Positions 36,395 through 46,350 of a stretch of 64,000 bases of DNA are shown here, piece after piece. The position numbers and the translations under genes were made by a program. Each line of letters starts with the position of its first letter. Within the stretch, counting starts at the first letter, position 1. The DNA is from Macrococcus capreoli (lineage in GTDB: Bacteria; Bacillota; Bacilli; Staphylococcales; Staphylococcaceae): contig NZ_JAOTIS010000003.1 of NCBI RefSeq assembly GCF_025628935.1, positions 117,880 to 181,879 of the forward strand. Reading direction: 5' to 3'. The notes under the pieces were generated by a model. It was not told where the DNA came from. It saw nothing but the letters and a program-made list of their open reading frames with translations, and ran no database searches.

Positions 36395-36420
36395 GAGACA
36401 TTTCATCTCTGAAATGCCTC
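36395..36420 (-). terminator. Terminator of sodA
   Basis: An 11-bp stem with one mismatch (36395-36405 with 36410-36420) is followed on the minus strand by a long T run. Confidence 0.8.
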
Positions 36421-36435
36421 ACAATATCAATTATA

Positions 36436-37035
36436 TTATTTTGCAGCTAAATATAATTCGTTAACTTTTTCCCAGTTTACTACGTTCCAGAAAGCAGAAA
36501 TGTAATCAGGGCGTCTGTTTTGGTAATTTAAGTAGTAAGCATGTTCCCAAACATCTAAACCAAGGATAGGTGTTTTACCTTCCATTAAAGGGTTCTCCTG
36601 ATTTGGTGTTGAAACAACTTCTAATTCACCATTGTTAACAACTAACCAAGCCCAGCCTGAACCGAAACGTGTCGTTGCAGCTTTAGCGAATTCTTCTTTA
36701 AACGCATCTAATGAACCGAATTTAGCATTAATTGCGTCAACAACTTCACCTGTTGCTTCTTTTCCTGGCGCTAATAATGTCCAGAATAATGAATGGTTGT
36801 AATGACCGCCACCATTATTTACAACAGCTGTTTTCTTATCAGCAGGAACTTCATTGATTTTTTTCATTAAATCTTCAATTGAAAGCTCAGCAAATTCAGT
36901 GCCTTCAACTGCAGCGTTTAAATTTGTAACATATGTGTTATGGTGTTTCGTATGATGGATTTCCATCGTTTCTTTATCAATGTGTGGTTCTAATGCATCA
37001 TATGCATATGGTAATTGTGGTAATTCAAATGCCAT
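36436..37035 (-). CDS. sodA: Superoxide dismutase (Mn/Fe family)
   Basis: A 199-residue cytosolic enzyme that dismutates superoxide. Metal ligands: His in [10 protein letters not shown], His in YNHSLFW, and Asp/His in [15 protein letters not shown]. The two residues before DVWEH are Gly-Leu, as in the Mn-type SodA of S. aureus rather than the cambialistic SodM. ATG at 37035 after AGGAGG at 10 bp. Confidence 0.96.
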   Translation of the reverse strand: MAFELPQLPYAYDALEPHIDKETMEIHHTKHHNTYVTNLNAAVEGTEFAELSIEDLMKKINEVPADKKTAVVNNGGGHYNHSLFWTLLAPGKEATGEVVDAINAKFGSLDAFKEEFAKAATTRFGSGWAWLVVNNGELEVVSTPNQENPLMEGKTPILGLDVWEHAYYLNYQNRRPDYISAFWNVVNWEKVNELYLAAK

Positions 37036-37069
37036 AATCAATCATCCTCCTAAATTTAAGTACAACAAT

Positions 37070-37099
37070 ATCATAGCAAAAGTATTAAAGCGTTAACAA
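37070..37099 (-). promoter_or_regulatory. sodA promoter overlapping a cre-like site
   Basis: TTGTTA (37099-37094), an 18-bp spacer and TATGAT (37075-37070) lie 35 bp before the start codon. The plus-strand segment TTAAAGCGTTAACA (37085-37098) matches 13 of 14 positions of the cre consensus and covers the -35, so CcpA could repress sodA (inference). Confidence 0.6.
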
Positions 37100-37205
37100 C
37101 TACTTTGCTTATATATCATTTCACTTTTTTTTGTTAAAATAATTTATAATTTAATATTGCCAAAACAAGATATAAAAATGAATATCTCACTAAGGAGGAT
37201 CATCA

Positions 37206-37958
37206 TTGTATATTAAACATTTAAAGCGTATTTTCACACCTAAACAATATCCTTTATTTCGAATTGTAAAATTAAGATATATTTTTCTTCATATATTATT
37301 AATATCGACATTATTTGCACTATCACCAAGTATCCAATATTATCAAGCCATTCAAGTTGGAAAGCAGCTCATTGAAACGAAGCAACACGAAATTCCTGAT
37401 TTCACAATCCAAAATAATCAATTATTACTTGAAGAAGAAAAAAAGATTACGATACCGCCGTATACGATTATATTTACAAATCACCAACAAAAGCCGCAAA
37501 ATCATATTATGACATTTCAAAAAGATGGAATACAAGTTGATACTGCAACGTTTCTACCCTATGCAAATTTACCAGTATTTCATGATAAGGTATCATTAAT
37601 CAATTTTTTAAAAACGTACACAACATCAAGTTACTTCTATTTATCTTTAATCATAAGCATATTAATAAGTATTCAGTTTGTCGCAACAACGATTAAGATT
37701 ATACTTGTGAGTTGTGTTGCACATATCATGTCGCGTGTTATGAAAAAGAAATCACGCTTTATGAATTGGTTAAAAATCATTACCTTTTTATTAACGATAC
37801 CTTCGATTTTTTTAATTGTAGGCTTGTTTGTACAGTATGTGAGCTCAATGGCTATACTTATGTCGTGGTTGTCGCTTACAATATTAGTCGTATTCACAAT
37901 ACGCTATTTACCAGTGCAATATAAAAATGAAATCTTCAAACAAAACAATACAATTTGA
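37206..37958 (+). CDS. DUF1189 membrane protein (YqgB-like)
   Basis: 250 residues. An N-terminal membrane helix (about 28-45), an extracytoplasmic stretch of about 100 residues (with TIPPYTIIFTN), then about three C-terminal helices (145-235). Matches the DUF1189 family and the Bacillus yqgB position beside sodA. Function unknown. The start is TTG: AAGGAGG lies seven bases before it and no ATG is available nearby. Confidence 0.8.
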   Translation: MYIKHLKRIFTPKQYPLFRIVKLRYIFLHILLISTLFALSPSIQYYQAIQVGKQLIETKQHEIPDFTIQNNQLLLEEEKKITIPPYTIIFTNHQQKPQNHIMTFQKDGIQVDTATFLPYANLPVFHDKVSLINFLKTYTTSSYFYLSLIISILISIQFVATTIKIILVSCVAHIMSRVMKKKSRFMNWLKIITFLLTIPSIFLIVGLFVQYVSSMAILMSWLSLTILVVFTIRYLPVQYKNEIFKQNNTI

Positions 37959-37982
37959 TCCCATATTTCTATATAATAAATA

Positions 37983-37991
37983 TGTTATAAT
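37983..37991 (+). promoter_or_regulatory. Extended -10 of ispG
   Basis: TG followed by one base and a perfect TATAAT, 35 bp before the ispG ATG. No good -35 at the standard distance. Confidence 0.45.
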
Positions 37992-38026
37992 ATTTATCAC
38001 ATTTAAAATTTAAAGGAGTTTTATCA

Positions 38027-39151
38027 ATGCCTGAAATTACGCATAGAAGAAATACCCGCCCTGTAAAAGTTGGAGATTTAACAATTGGCGGTAGTGATGA
38101 ACTAATTATACAAAGTATGACAACGACAAAAACACATGATGTTGAAGCAACAGTTGCTGAAATTAAGCGTTTAGAAGAAGCAGGTTGTCAAATCGTGCGT
38201 GTGGCTTGTCCAAAAGAAGAAGATGCACTTGCAATTGCAGAAATAAAAAAACAAATTAATATTCCATTAGTTGTAGATATTCATTTTGATTATAAATTAG
38301 CTTTACTTGCCATTGAAGGTGGCGCAGACAAAATTCGTATCAACCCTGGTAACATTGGACGACGCGAAAAAGTTGAAGAAGTCGTTAAAGCATGTAAAGC
38401 AAAAGGCATTCCAATTCGTATCGGTGTGAATGCCGGCTCATTAGAAAAACATATTATTAAAAAATATGGCTACCCTACTGCAGATGGTATGGTAGAGAGT
38501 GCTTTACATCATATTAAAATATTAGAGGAATTAGATTTCCATGATATCATCGTCTCTATGAAAGCAAGCGATGTATCACTTGCAATTGAAGCTTACACAA
38601 AAGCTGCACAAGCATTTGATTATCCATTACATTTAGGGATTACAGAAAGTGGCACATTATTTGCTGGAACAGTTAAATCTGCGGCAGGTCTTGGTGCAAT
38701 TATGAGTTTAGGTATTGGTAATACATTACGTATTTCTTTATCAGCCGATCCTGTCGAAGAAGTGAAAGTTGCACGTGAACTATTAAAATCATTTGGATTA
38801 GCAAGTAATGCTGCAACGTTGATTTCATGTCCGACATGTGGCCGTATAGAAATTGATCTCATTTCAATTGCGAACGAAGTTGAAGAGTATATTTCTACAA
38901 TTAAAGCACCATTAAAAGTTGCAGTACTTGGTTGCGCAGTAAATGGTCCGGGAGAAGCGCGTGAAGCTGATATTGGTATTGCTGGCGCGCGAGGTGAAGG
39001 ATTATTATTTATGAAAGGTAAAACAGTTAGAAAAGTACCTGAAGCAACAATGGTTGAAGAATTGAAAATTGAAATTGATAAATTAGCCGAAGAATATTTC
39101 AGAAAGCAAGCAGCAGAAAAATCAGCGAATGCGCAGACAATCAATGACTAA
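38027..39151 (+). CDS. ispG: 4-hydroxy-3-methylbut-2-enyl diphosphate synthase (IspG)
   Basis: A 374-residue iron-sulfur enzyme, penultimate step of the MEP pathway (MEcPP to HMBPP). The TIM-barrel N-terminus has [15 protein letters not shown], and the cluster cysteines are in SCPTCGR and [10 protein letters not shown]. Full length. AAAGGAG before the ATG. The stop overlaps the yqfW start. Confidence 0.96.
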   Translation: MPEITHRRNTRPVKVGDLTIGGSDELIIQSMTTTKTHDVEATVAEIKRLEEAGCQIVRVACPKEEDALAIAEIKKQINIPLVVDIHFDYKLALLAIEGGADKIRINPGNIGRREKVEEVVKACKAKGIPIRIGVNAGSLEKHIIKKYGYPTADGMVESALHHIKILEELDFHDIIVSMKASDVSLAIEAYTKAAQAFDYPLHLGITESGTLFAGTVKSAAGLGAIMSLGIGNTLRISLSADPVEEVKVARELLKSFGLASNAATLISCPTCGRIEIDLISIANEVEEYISTIKAPLKVAVLGCAVNGPGEAREADIGIAGARGEGLLFMKGKTVRKVPEATMVEELKIEIDKLAEEYFRKQAAEKSANAQTIND

Positions 39152-39725
39152 TAAATTTAGAATGGGTATTGATATTGATGGTACCGTCACATGTCCGACA
39201 GCATTAGTACCCTATTTACAAAAATCGTTTAATAAAAACTTTAAATACGAAGATATAACTGAATATGATTTATCAAATGTTTTAAATATACCCGAAGCTG
39301 AAATTTATCAATGGTTTAAAACACATGAACACGATATGTACAAATTTTCACCGGTACATCAAGGCGCAGATCATGTGCTCAATCAATGGGCAAAGCATTA
39401 TCAATTGATCTTTATTAGCGCGAGACATACCTATTTAAATGATTTAACAATTGAGTGGTTTAAAACGCATCAAGTCCCTTATCACCAAATTGAACTAACC
39501 GGTTCACATGATAAGATTGAAACAGCAAAACGACTTAAAGTCGATGCGTTTTTTGAAGATAAATTAGACAATGCAATCGAAATTCATGAGGCATTACAAA
39601 TCCCTGTTTATCTTTTTGATACACCGTACAATCAATGTGTATTACCAAAAGGTGTTACACGTGTGTATAGCTGGGAAGAAGTCGATCGACTAGTAAAACA
39701 GCAATTCCCACACAAAAAGGACTGA
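39144..39725 (+). CDS. HAD-like putative nucleotidase (YqfW)
   Basis: 193 residues. The N-terminal [10 protein letters not shown] matches the DxDGT motif of HAD phosphatases (NT5C-like), with a later FISAR motif II and a C-terminal acidic FEDKLDNA motif. Predicted nucleotide or related phosphatase; substrate unknown. It overlaps the ispG stop. Another in-frame ATG lies five codons upstream; no strong binding site marks either. Confidence 0.8.
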   Translation: MTNKFRMGIDIDGTVTCPTALVPYLQKSFNKNFKYEDITEYDLSNVLNIPEAEIYQWFKTHEHDMYKFSPVHQGADHVLNQWAKHYQLIFISARHTYLNDLTIEWFKTHQVPYHQIELTGSHDKIETAKRLKVDAFFEDKLDNAIEIHEALQIPVYLFDTPYNQCVLPKGVTRVYSWEEVDRLVKQQFPHKKD

Positions 39726-39750
39726 GACAAACACTGTCTCAGTCCTTTTT
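39714..39750. terminator. Bidirectional terminator
   Basis: A perfect 16-bp stem (39714-39729 with 39735-39750) with A and T tracts at both ends. The arms contain the stop codon of yqfW on one side and of zur on the other, so one structure serves both convergent genes. Confidence 0.9.
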
Positions 39751-40152
39751 GCATGTTTCACATAATCCATAGAGTTCTATTTTATGACTATGAATTTCTA
39801 CATCATTTAATTCCTGCTTAAATGTATCAATCGGGCAAAATTCTACGACACGAGTTTCCCCACAGCTTTCGCAAATAAAATGATGATGGTGATGCGTACT
39901 GCATGACAATCGAAATTTCTTTTCCCCGTCCAGTTCTGTTACTTCTATAATATCAAGTGCGTTAAATAAATTTAAATTACGGTAAATCGTATCAAATGAA
40001 ATACCAGGATATTGATCATTTAATTGTTCTTGCATTTGTTTTGCGTTTAAATACTTTTTCGAATCATGTAACATTTTGATCATGTCACGACGTTTATCTG
40101 TATATTTATGTCCATTATCTTTTAATACTTTAATCGCTTCATCAATATTCAT
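39739..40152 (-). CDS. zur: Fur-family zinc uptake regulator Zur
   Basis: 137 residues. Winged-helix DNA-binding domain (1-80) with the [10 protein letters not shown] recognition segment, then a dimerisation domain with a His-rich THHHHHF metal site and structural zinc cysteines CESC and CETC. It lies in one operon with zinc ABC transporter genes, which supports Zur rather than Fur or PerR. Represses zinc uptake genes when zinc is ample. It overlaps znuB by 11 bp. Confidence 0.88.
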   Translation of the reverse strand: MNIDEAIKVLKDNGHKYTDKRRDMIKMLHDSKKYLNAKQMQEQLNDQYPGISFDTIYRNLNLFNALDIIEVTELDGEKKFRLSCSTHHHHHFICESCGETRVVEFCPIDTFKQELNDVEIHSHKIELYGLCETCKKD

Positions 40153-40993
40153 CTGTCACTCCCCCTTTTTCTTTTATATTACTCATCATAAGTGCCCCTA
40201 ATAATATTAAGACGAGCAACATGACGATGACACCCCCCGGAGAAATGTCTAAATAGAAAGCAGTAATTAAACCAATAATCACTGACAATTCACCGATTAT
40301 GACACTCCAGTACATTAATTGTTTATAACCTTTTGCAAATCGCATACTGCTTGCAACAGGTAATGTAATCAAACTACTCACAAGGAGAATCCCGACAACA
40401 CGCATTGAAGCTGATATGACTAATGCTACCATTAACATAAATAAAATATGAACGTAGCGTGGAACACCAATAATTGCAGCATATTCTTCATCGAATGACA
40501 ATATAAATAACTCTTTATATAATACGAAAATAAAAATGATGACTAATAAAAATATCGCTAAAACGATAAATACATCATTTAATGTTACAGCACTGATACT
40601 TCCAAATAAATAACCAAATAAATCTTGATTAAAACCATCAGCAAACGATATAAAAATTACACTTAAACCGATTCCGAAACTCATAATAATCGGAATCGCT
40701 AATTCCTGATAATGTTTATAAAGTGAACGTAATTTCTCTATTAATAAAGAACCGACAACTGAGAATAATATCCCCGTCCATATCGGATTGATCGCAAACG
40801 CGAGTACTTTTGTCAGTAACATACCAAATGCGATACCACCTAAAGTGACATGACTTAATGCATCAGCTATTAAAGATAATCTGCGTACGACAATAAAAGT
40901 TCCTATTAATGGGGCAAGTATTCCAATTAACATCCCACTAATAAATGAATAACGAATAAAATCAAACTGTAATAATGCATCTATTAAACTCAT
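40142..40993 (-). CDS. znuB: Zinc/manganese ABC transporter permease
   Basis: A 283-residue integral membrane protein with about 8-9 helices, ABC-3 family, with the conserved [19 protein letters not shown] block ([15 protein letters not shown]). The ATG at 40993 overlaps the znuC stop. Zinc is the likely substrate because zur is next in the operon. No binding-protein gene (znuA/adcA) is in the window. Confidence 0.88.
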   Translation of the reverse strand: MSLIDALLQFDFIRYSFISGMLIGILAPLIGTFIVVRRLSLIADALSHVTLGGIAFGMLLTKVLAFAINPIWTGILFSVVGSLLIEKLRSLYKHYQELAIPIIMSFGIGLSVIFISFADGFNQDLFGYLFGSISAVTLNDVFIVLAIFLLVIIFIFVLYKELFILSFDEEYAAIIGVPRYVHILFMLMVALVISASMRVVGILLVSSLITLPVASSMRFAKGYKQLMYWSVIIGELSVIIGLITAFYLDISPGGVIVMLLVLILLGALMMSNIKEKGGVTDEY

Positions 40994-41757
40994 ACACAAC
41001 ACCCGCGATTATGATTATGGTCAATAAACTGGACAGGATGTCCGTAAATCTTCGAAATTTCAACTTCATCTAATGACTTGAATTGGTGTGAAGTGCCATG
41101 GAAATGCAAATGTTGATTCAAACAGGCAACTTGAGTTGCAGTATCTACAACGACACCAATATCATGTGTTACGAGTAAAATCGTAATCCCTTCAGCTTTT
41201 AACTGAGTTAATAATTCATAAAATTGTGCGACATGCTTCGCATCAATACCAACTGTCGGTTCATCTAAAACGAGTACTGATGGATTCGAAATTAGAGCAC
41301 GTGCGATGAACACGCGCTGTTGTTGTCCACCTGATAACTGCGCAATGTTTTTATCCTTTAGATGGGCAATATTTAATCGGTTTAACATCGCTTCAACTTT
41401 TTCATTATCATGTTTATTAAACTTTTTGAATATCGGCTTCACTTGAATTAAACCACTCCTGACAACTTCAAATACTGTTGCTGGAAACCCACCACTACTC
41501 GCGTTCGCTTTTTGTGAAACGTACCCGATACCCGTTAATTTCTTATATTGCTTCATATCTTTTCCGTTCATTAATATACTACCTGTTTGAACTTTTAATA
41601 TACCTAATATTAATTTCAGCAATGTAGATTTACCTGAACCATTTGGACCAACAATTGCTAAAAAGTCTCCAGGATAAATACTAATATTAATGTCAGTCAA
41701 GGCTACTTTATCAGGATAACGGTGGGATACATGTCTTATTTCAAATATAGGATCCAT
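40990..41757 (-). CDS. znuC: Zinc/manganese ABC transporter ATP-binding protein
   Basis: 255 residues. Walker A GPNGSGKST, Q-loop YVSQKA, signature LSGGQQQR and Walker B VLVLDEPTVGID are in order; the C-terminus ends in His and Cys (HNHNRGCC), possibly metal binding. Upstream to nfo there are only 67 bp, filled mainly by the nfo terminator. Confidence 0.9.
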   Translation of the reverse strand: MDPIFEIRHVSHRYPDKVALTDINISIYPGDFLAIVGPNGSGKSTLLKLILGILKVQTGSILMNGKDMKQYKKLTGIGYVSQKANASSGGFPATVFEVVRSGLIQVKPIFKKFNKHDNEKVEAMLNRLNIAHLKDKNIAQLSGGQQQRVFIARALISNPSVLVLDEPTVGIDAKHVAQFYELLTQLKAEGITILLVTHDIGVVVDTATQVACLNQHLHFHGTSHQFKSLDEVEISKIYGHPVQFIDHNHNRGCCV

Positions 41758-41783
41758 AGCGCTTCATTCCTTTTTAGATAAAA

Positions 41784-41820
41784 AACAAGCATTAATCTAT
41801 GATTAATCCCTGTTTTTCAA
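41784..41820 (-). terminator. Terminator of nfo
   Basis: A 16-bp stem with one mismatch and one G-T pair (around ATTAATC and GATTAAT) is followed by six T on the minus strand, between nfo and znuC. Confidence 0.7.
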
Positions 41821-41824
41821 ATTT

Positions 41825-42721
41825 TTATTGATTAATAATCTTATTTAAAAGATCAGCATCAAATTGATTATTTTTAATCATTTCAATTTCAAATTTATAA
41901 GGCGGTTTTTTATTTTTCTTATCATCACCGACTTGAACATATGGTGTTTCTAATATTTTCGGTACTGCTTTAAACACATCGTGATACACAACTTTTGATA
42001 ATGCATCAAATCCGATATTACCGAATCCAAAGTTTTCATGACGGTCTTTACGTGCACCTAATACATTTTTAGAATCATTAACGTGTACTACTTTAATTCG
42101 ATCCAGACCTACTATCTTATCGAATTCTTCTAATACACCATCTAAGTTGTTAACAATATCATACCCTGCATCATGGACGTGACAAGTATCGAAACAAACA
42201 GATAAACGTTCATTGTTTGTAACACCAGAAATAATTTCAGCTAGTTCTTCGAATGATTTCCCACACTCAGAACCTTTTCCTGTCATTGTTTCAAGCGCAA
42301 TACGCACATTATTATCATTGGTTAATACTTCATTTAAACCTTCAATTATCTTTTGAATACCCGCTTCTTCTCCAGCACCGACATGCGCACCTGGATGTAA
42401 TACGATATCTTGTGCACCAATCGCTTCTGTACGTTCAATTTCTTTTTGCAGAAACTCCACACCGAGTTCAAAAACTTCAGGTTTGACAGTGTTGGCAATA
42501 TTAATAATATAAGGTGCGTGAACAACGATGTTCGACAAATTGTTGTCCTTCATAAAAGCAAGTCCCGCTTCAATATTTAAATCTTCAATAGGTTTACGGC
42601 GCGTATTTTGTGGTGCACCTGTATAAATCATAAAAGTTGAAGCTTGATAGCTTGCCGCTTCTTCTGCAGCTGCTAATAGCATTTTCTTACCGCTCATAGA
42701 TACGTGTGAACCTATTAACAT
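41825..42721 (-). CDS. nfo: Endonuclease IV
   Basis: A 298-residue TIM-barrel AP endonuclease of base excision repair. Zinc ligands lie in [45 protein letters not shown] and ETPYV. Normal length. It follows cshB by 8 bp, as in Bacillus (yqfR-yqfS). Confidence 0.96.
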   Translation of the reverse strand: MLIGSHVSMSGKKMLLAAAEEAASYQASTFMIYTGAPQNTRRKPIEDLNIEAGLAFMKDNNLSNIVVHAPYIINIANTVKPEVFELGVEFLQKEIERTEAIGAQDIVLHPGAHVGAGEEAGIQKIIEGLNEVLTNDNNVRIALETMTGKGSECGKSFEELAEIISGVTNNERLSVCFDTCHVHDAGYDIVNNLDGVLEEFDKIVGLDRIKVVHVNDSKNVLGARKDRHENFGFGNIGFDALSKVVYHDVFKAVPKILETPYVQVGDDKKNKKPPYKFEIEMIKNNQFDADLLNKIINQ

Positions 42722-42729
42722 AATGTAAC

Positions 42730-44058
42730 CTACCTTTTTTTATTTTCTCTATTTGTACGTTTTGAATGGGCTTTCTTCTCGTTACGTTTTAACTTATCTA
42801 ATTCATAACGGAATTTCTTTTTATAGCCTGGTTTTACTTTTTTCTTGCCTTTTAGTTTATGTTTTAAGTTTTGCTCGATATTATCTTCTTTTTTCGTTCT
42901 TGACTGGCGTTGAGTTCTATCCTTGATTTCAACTAATTCACCATTTTTCACATCACTATGGATAAAGCTAAAACCACGTTTCTCAATTTGGTTAATTAAA
43001 TCTTCTTCATCAGGCGTATAAATTGTAATCGCAACTCCTGTATAGTTTCCGCGTCCTGTACGACCAACACGATGTGTAAAGAAGGCAATGTCACGTGGGA
43101 TATCGTAGTTAATCACGTGACTTACACCATCGATATCAATCCCGCGACTCGCAAGATCACTTGCTACAACATACTGGAATTCCAGATTTTTAACACGTTT
43201 CATTTGCTGCGTACGCTCACGTGGTGCAAGTCCACCATGAATAACACCGACTTTTAACCCTTGATCTTGTAAATATTCAGCAACTTCGTCAGCACGTTCA
43301 CGACTATTAGCAAAAATAATCGCTAAATACGGATTAATCGTAGACATAATCTTTGTTAATTGTTCTTTACGGTCATTACTTTTTGTCGGTACTAAATAAA
43401 AAGTAATATTCTTATTTGTCTTTGCATCAGGTTCAATTTCAATGAACTCTGGTTTAGATAAATATTTGTTTAAAAACGGATGTAAGGCTTTCGGTATCGT
43501 TGCAGAGAAAACTGCTATTTGTGCTTCACGAGATACGTTTGCTGCAATCTTATCAACAGTAGGTAAGAATCCTAAGTCAATCATTAAATCCGCTTCATCA
43601 ATAACAACAGCTCTCGCTAAATGGATATGCAATACGTTTTCTTCAGCTAAATCTTTAATACGATTCGGTGTACCTATTACAATTTGAGGCTGAACTTTTG
43701 ATTTTTGAATATCTTTATTCTTGTCTGTTCCACCAATATAAAGCCCTGCTTTAATTCCTTCAGTAACCGAAATTAAGTGTTCAGCAGCATCATATAATTG
43801 CTTCGCTAGTTCACGTGTAGGTGCTAAAATAATAATTTGTGGATGCTGTACGTCAACATCGATTTTATTAATTAATGGTAGTAAAAATGCATGTGATTTT
43901 CCTGTACCTGTTTGTGATTGTCCAATTAAGTGTGTTTCTTTTTTTAATTTTGGAATTACTCTTCTTTGGATTTCTGTGGGCTGGTTGAAATTTAAATCTT
44001 CCACCGCTTCTACTAAATATGGTGCAAGTTCAAATAACTCAAATGGGTGTTTGTCCAT
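42730..44058 (-). CDS. cshB: DEAD-box RNA helicase CshB
   Basis: 442 residues. Helicase motifs in order: Q motif (FNQPTEIQ), [22 protein letters not shown] (VIDEADLM), SAT, and HRVGRTGR. The C-terminal tail is strongly basic and binds RNA. Matches B. subtilis CshB (YqfR). The second of two adjacent ATGs is 6 bp from AGGAGG and is preferred. Acts in RNA remodelling and cold adaptation. Confidence 0.92.
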   Translation of the reverse strand: MDKHPFELFELAPYLVEAVEDLNFNQPTEIQRRVIPKLKKETHLIGQSQTGTGKSHAFLLPLINKIDVDVQHPQIIILAPTRELAKQLYDAAEHLISVTEGIKAGLYIGGTDKNKDIQKSKVQPQIVIGTPNRIKDLAEENVLHIHLARAVVIDEADLMIDLGFLPTVDKIAANVSREAQIAVFSATIPKALHPFLNKYLSKPEFIEIEPDAKTNKNITFYLVPTKSNDRKEQLTKIMSTINPYLAIIFANSRERADEVAEYLQDQGLKVGVIHGGLAPRERTQQMKRVKNLEFQYVVASDLASRGIDIDGVSHVINYDIPRDIAFFTHRVGRTGRGNYTGVAITIYTPDEEDLINQIEKRGFSFIHSDVKNGELVEIKDRTQRQSRTKKEDNIEQNLKHKLKGKKKVKPGYKKKFRYELDKLKRNEKKAHSKRTNRENKKR

Positions 44059-44162
44059 CATAATCCTCCTTTTATGTTCATCTAATGTATTATATAGGAA
44101 AGATTACGAAAAAGAAAGCAAACAATTCATAAATTAAATTATTCTTAAGACGCATTAAAGTT

Positions 44163-44171
44163 TGTTATACT
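44163..44171 (+). promoter_or_regulatory. Extended -10 of ispH
   Basis: TG, one base, then TATACT, about 33 bp before the ispH ATG, with AGGAGG between. A weak -35 (around TTCTTA) lies near the right spacing. Confidence 0.5.
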
Positions 44172-44203
44172 ATGTATGAAGTATAAAGCTAGGAGGAAGT
44201 TCC

Positions 44204-45169
44204 ATGGAAATCATAAAAATTACACCGCGTGGTTATTGTTATGGTGTTGTAGATGCAATGGTCATTGCACGCAACGCTTCTTTAGATAAAACATTACCAC
44301 GTCCAATATATATATTAGGCATGATAGTACACAATAAACATGTGACGGATGCCTTTGAAAGTGATGGCATTATCACATTAGATGGTCCGAACCGATTGGA
44401 AATTTTAGAAAAAATTGATCATGGTACTGTCATCTTCACAGCGCATGGTGTAAGCCCTGAAGTGAAACGCCGTGCAAAGGAAAAAGGACTAGTATGTATC
44501 GATGCTACATGTCCCGATGTTGAAAATACCCATGCGCTTATTCGCACAAAAAAAGCGGAAGGCTATCATGTGATTTATATCGGTAAAAAAGGACATCCCG
44601 AACCAGAAGGTGCTGTTGGTGTTGCGCCCGATATCGTCCATTTAGTTGAAAATATGCAGGACGTTGAAAATTTAGATCCAGCGTTAAAAGATAATAAATT
44701 AATTGTTACGAATCAAACGACGATGAGCCAGTGGGATGTTAAGCATTTAATGGATGAGCTTGAGAAAAAGTATCCTCATATTGAAGTGCATAAAGAAATT
44801 TGTTTAGCAACCCAGGTGAGACAAGAAGCAGTCGCAGAACAAGCTAGTCAAGCTGATGTATTGATTGTTGTAGGTGACCCAAAAAGTAATAACTCTAATC
44901 GGTTAGCACAAGTTTCTAAAGAAATTGCACATACGGAAGCCTATCGTATATCAGATATTAGCGAATTAAAGCTTGAATGGATTCAAGGGAAATCAACTGT
45001 AGCTGTTACTGCCGGTGCATCAACACCAACACCAATTGTTAAAGAAGTCATTGATTACATTAAAGCATTTGACCCGTTAAACATTCAGCCAATACCTGAA
45101 AAATCTGGAGTACCAACTGAAAAAATATTACCTAAAATTAAAAATGCAACACCTGTGACTATTCTTTAA
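44204..45169 (+). CDS. ispH: 4-hydroxy-3-methylbut-2-enyl diphosphate reductase (IspH/LytB)
   Basis: A 321-residue iron-sulfur enzyme, last MEP step, yielding IPP and DMAPP. Cluster cysteines are in GYCYGVVDA (residue 12), [12 protein letters not shown] and [11 protein letters not shown]. This is the Bacillus-type sequence (YqfP). Monocistronic, with strong AGGAGG. Together with dxs and ispG it shows the MEP route. Confidence 0.96.
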   Translation: MEIIKITPRGYCYGVVDAMVIARNASLDKTLPRPIYILGMIVHNKHVTDAFESDGIITLDGPNRLEILEKIDHGTVIFTAHGVSPEVKRRAKEKGLVCIDATCPDVENTHALIRTKKAEGYHVIYIGKKGHPEPEGAVGVAPDIVHLVENMQDVENLDPALKDNKLIVTNQTTMSQWDVKHLMDELEKKYPHIEVHKEICLATQVRQEAVAEQASQADVLIVVGDPKSNNSNRLAQVSKEIAHTEAYRISDISELKLEWIQGKSTVAVTAGASTPTPIVKEVIDYIKAFDPLNIQPIPEKSGVPTEKILPKIKNATPVTIL

Positions 45170-45176
45170 TCATTGA

Positions 45177-45210
45177 ATTCAAGACAAAACGAAATGCTTT
45201 TGTCTTGAAT
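45177..45210 (+). terminator. Terminator of ispH
   Basis: A perfect 13-bp stem (ATTCAAGACAAAA and its complement, 8-nt loop) runs into a long T tract. Confidence 0.85.
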
Positions 45211-45249
45211 TTTTTTGCACAAAATTTCATCCTATAAATTAAAAAGCAT

Positions 45250-45284
45250 AAAAGGAGACATTACTTTTAATAATGTCTCCTTTT
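45250..45284 (+). terminator. Second hairpin upstream of the CAP gene
   Basis: A perfect 14-bp stem (AAAAGGAGACATTA with its complement, 7-nt loop) ends in TTTT. It lies 40 bp past the ispH terminator. Its tail overlaps a TATAAT (45284-45289) that could be the -10 of the CAP-domain gene. It may be a back-up terminator. Confidence 0.6.
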
Positions 45285-45334
45285 ATAATAGAATTGTAAA
45301 AAGGGTGTATTATTATGCAAAAGGGATGATAAAA

Positions 45335-46249
45335 ATGAGAATAGTCAAAAAATTAATCGTTTCAAGTATCGGTTTATTGTTAGCGTCTTCACCTAATATT
45401 ATAGCGATAACGTCTATCACACCGATGAATCTCGAATTGCCACAGAAGAATGTTGTATTTGCCAAAACAGTAACTAAGTTACCAACGAGCTATTATAAAT
45501 ATGCAGATGGAAGATTTAATACAGACACATTAGATGCTTCTTTATCTTATAAACGTAATATTAAGCTTTGGACAAATGACATCGTTGATCGTGTTATTAT
45601 TAGAACTAATGTATCATTTGAAAATGCTGCGAAAGCAAGTGATACTGTTGCTTATCGAAATGCATTAAATCCGGGTTTAAGAAATCAAGTTGTTCTAAGA
45701 AGATCGGGTATGCGACCGATGGTTTATCCAATGAAACTAAACTATGAAGCGCAAACAGAATTCAATATCGGCATACTTATTGATATTAAAAAGTTAAACA
45801 AAGAAATGATTAACCTCGTCAACAAAGAACGTAAAACAAAAAGGCTTAAACCTTTAAAATATGACGCACGTGTGTATGAAGGTGCATTATTACGTTCAAA
45901 CGAACTTGCAGCATACGGACACATTAATATAAATGGCAAATCTCATGTACGACCAAATTTCGAACGTTTTAATACCGCATTTGAAAGAATTCCTAATTCA
46001 ATATACAAAGTTGGCGAAAACACAGCGATGAACTTTTATCGCGGCAACCCTTATGAACTCGTTTCTGAGAAATATATGGCTGAAAAATTTTTAAATCAAT
46101 GGAAAGCTTCACCCGGTCACTATAAAAATATGATGCGTCCAGATTATAAATATATGGCTGTTTCAATTAAAGCTAATCATTTTAACGAAATTGAATTAGG
46201 GCGATACACTTATTTCTTTGCCGTTCAAGGATTTAGCAGAGCATATTAA
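45335..46249 (+). CDS. Secreted CAP-domain (SCP-like) protein
   Basis: 304 residues. Signal peptide (about 1-25, KK then LIVSSIGLLLASS), a lineage-specific region (40-150), then a CAP domain with LVNKERKTKRLKPLKYD, RSNELAAYGHI, VGENTA and FLNQWKASPGHYKNMM. CAP proteins of this bacterial class are exported; their function is mostly unknown. The ATG at 45335 has AAGGGA at 8 bp; the open frame further upstream crosses the hairpin and is not used. Confidence 0.8.
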   Translation: MRIVKKLIVSSIGLLLASSPNIIAITSITPMNLELPQKNVVFAKTVTKLPTSYYKYADGRFNTDTLDASLSYKRNIKLWTNDIVDRVIIRTNVSFENAAKASDTVAYRNALNPGLRNQVVLRRSGMRPMVYPMKLNYEAQTEFNIGILIDIKKLNKEMINLVNKERKTKRLKPLKYDARVYEGALLRSNELAAYGHININGKSHVRPNFERFNTAFERIPNSIYKVGENTAMNFYRGNPYELVSEKYMAEKFLNQWKASPGHYKNMMRPDYKYMAVSIKANHFNEIELGRYTYFFAVQGFSRAY

Positions 46250-46306
46250 ACCTTATCCTTTTATTACACATAAAAGGCATAAAATATTAAAAATAATATA
46301 CAATAA

Positions 46307-46347
46307 AAACCCGAACGAATTTTCCTTTAAAAATTCATTCGGGTTTT
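46307..46347. terminator. Bidirectional terminator
   Basis: A long inverted repeat (AAAACCCGAA-type arm 46307-46324 with 46330-46347, one mismatch) lies between the convergent CAP gene and nif3. Confidence 0.85.
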
Positions 46348-46350
46348 ATT

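Noticed and set aside
38620..39144. 174-residue minus-strand open frame within ispG
   Set aside because: Antisense shadow of a strongly coding gene with no ribosome binding site or family resemblance.
42531..42540. Perfect TTCGACAAAT (0A-box complement)
   Set aside because: Lies inside nfo coding sequence with no promoter nearby.
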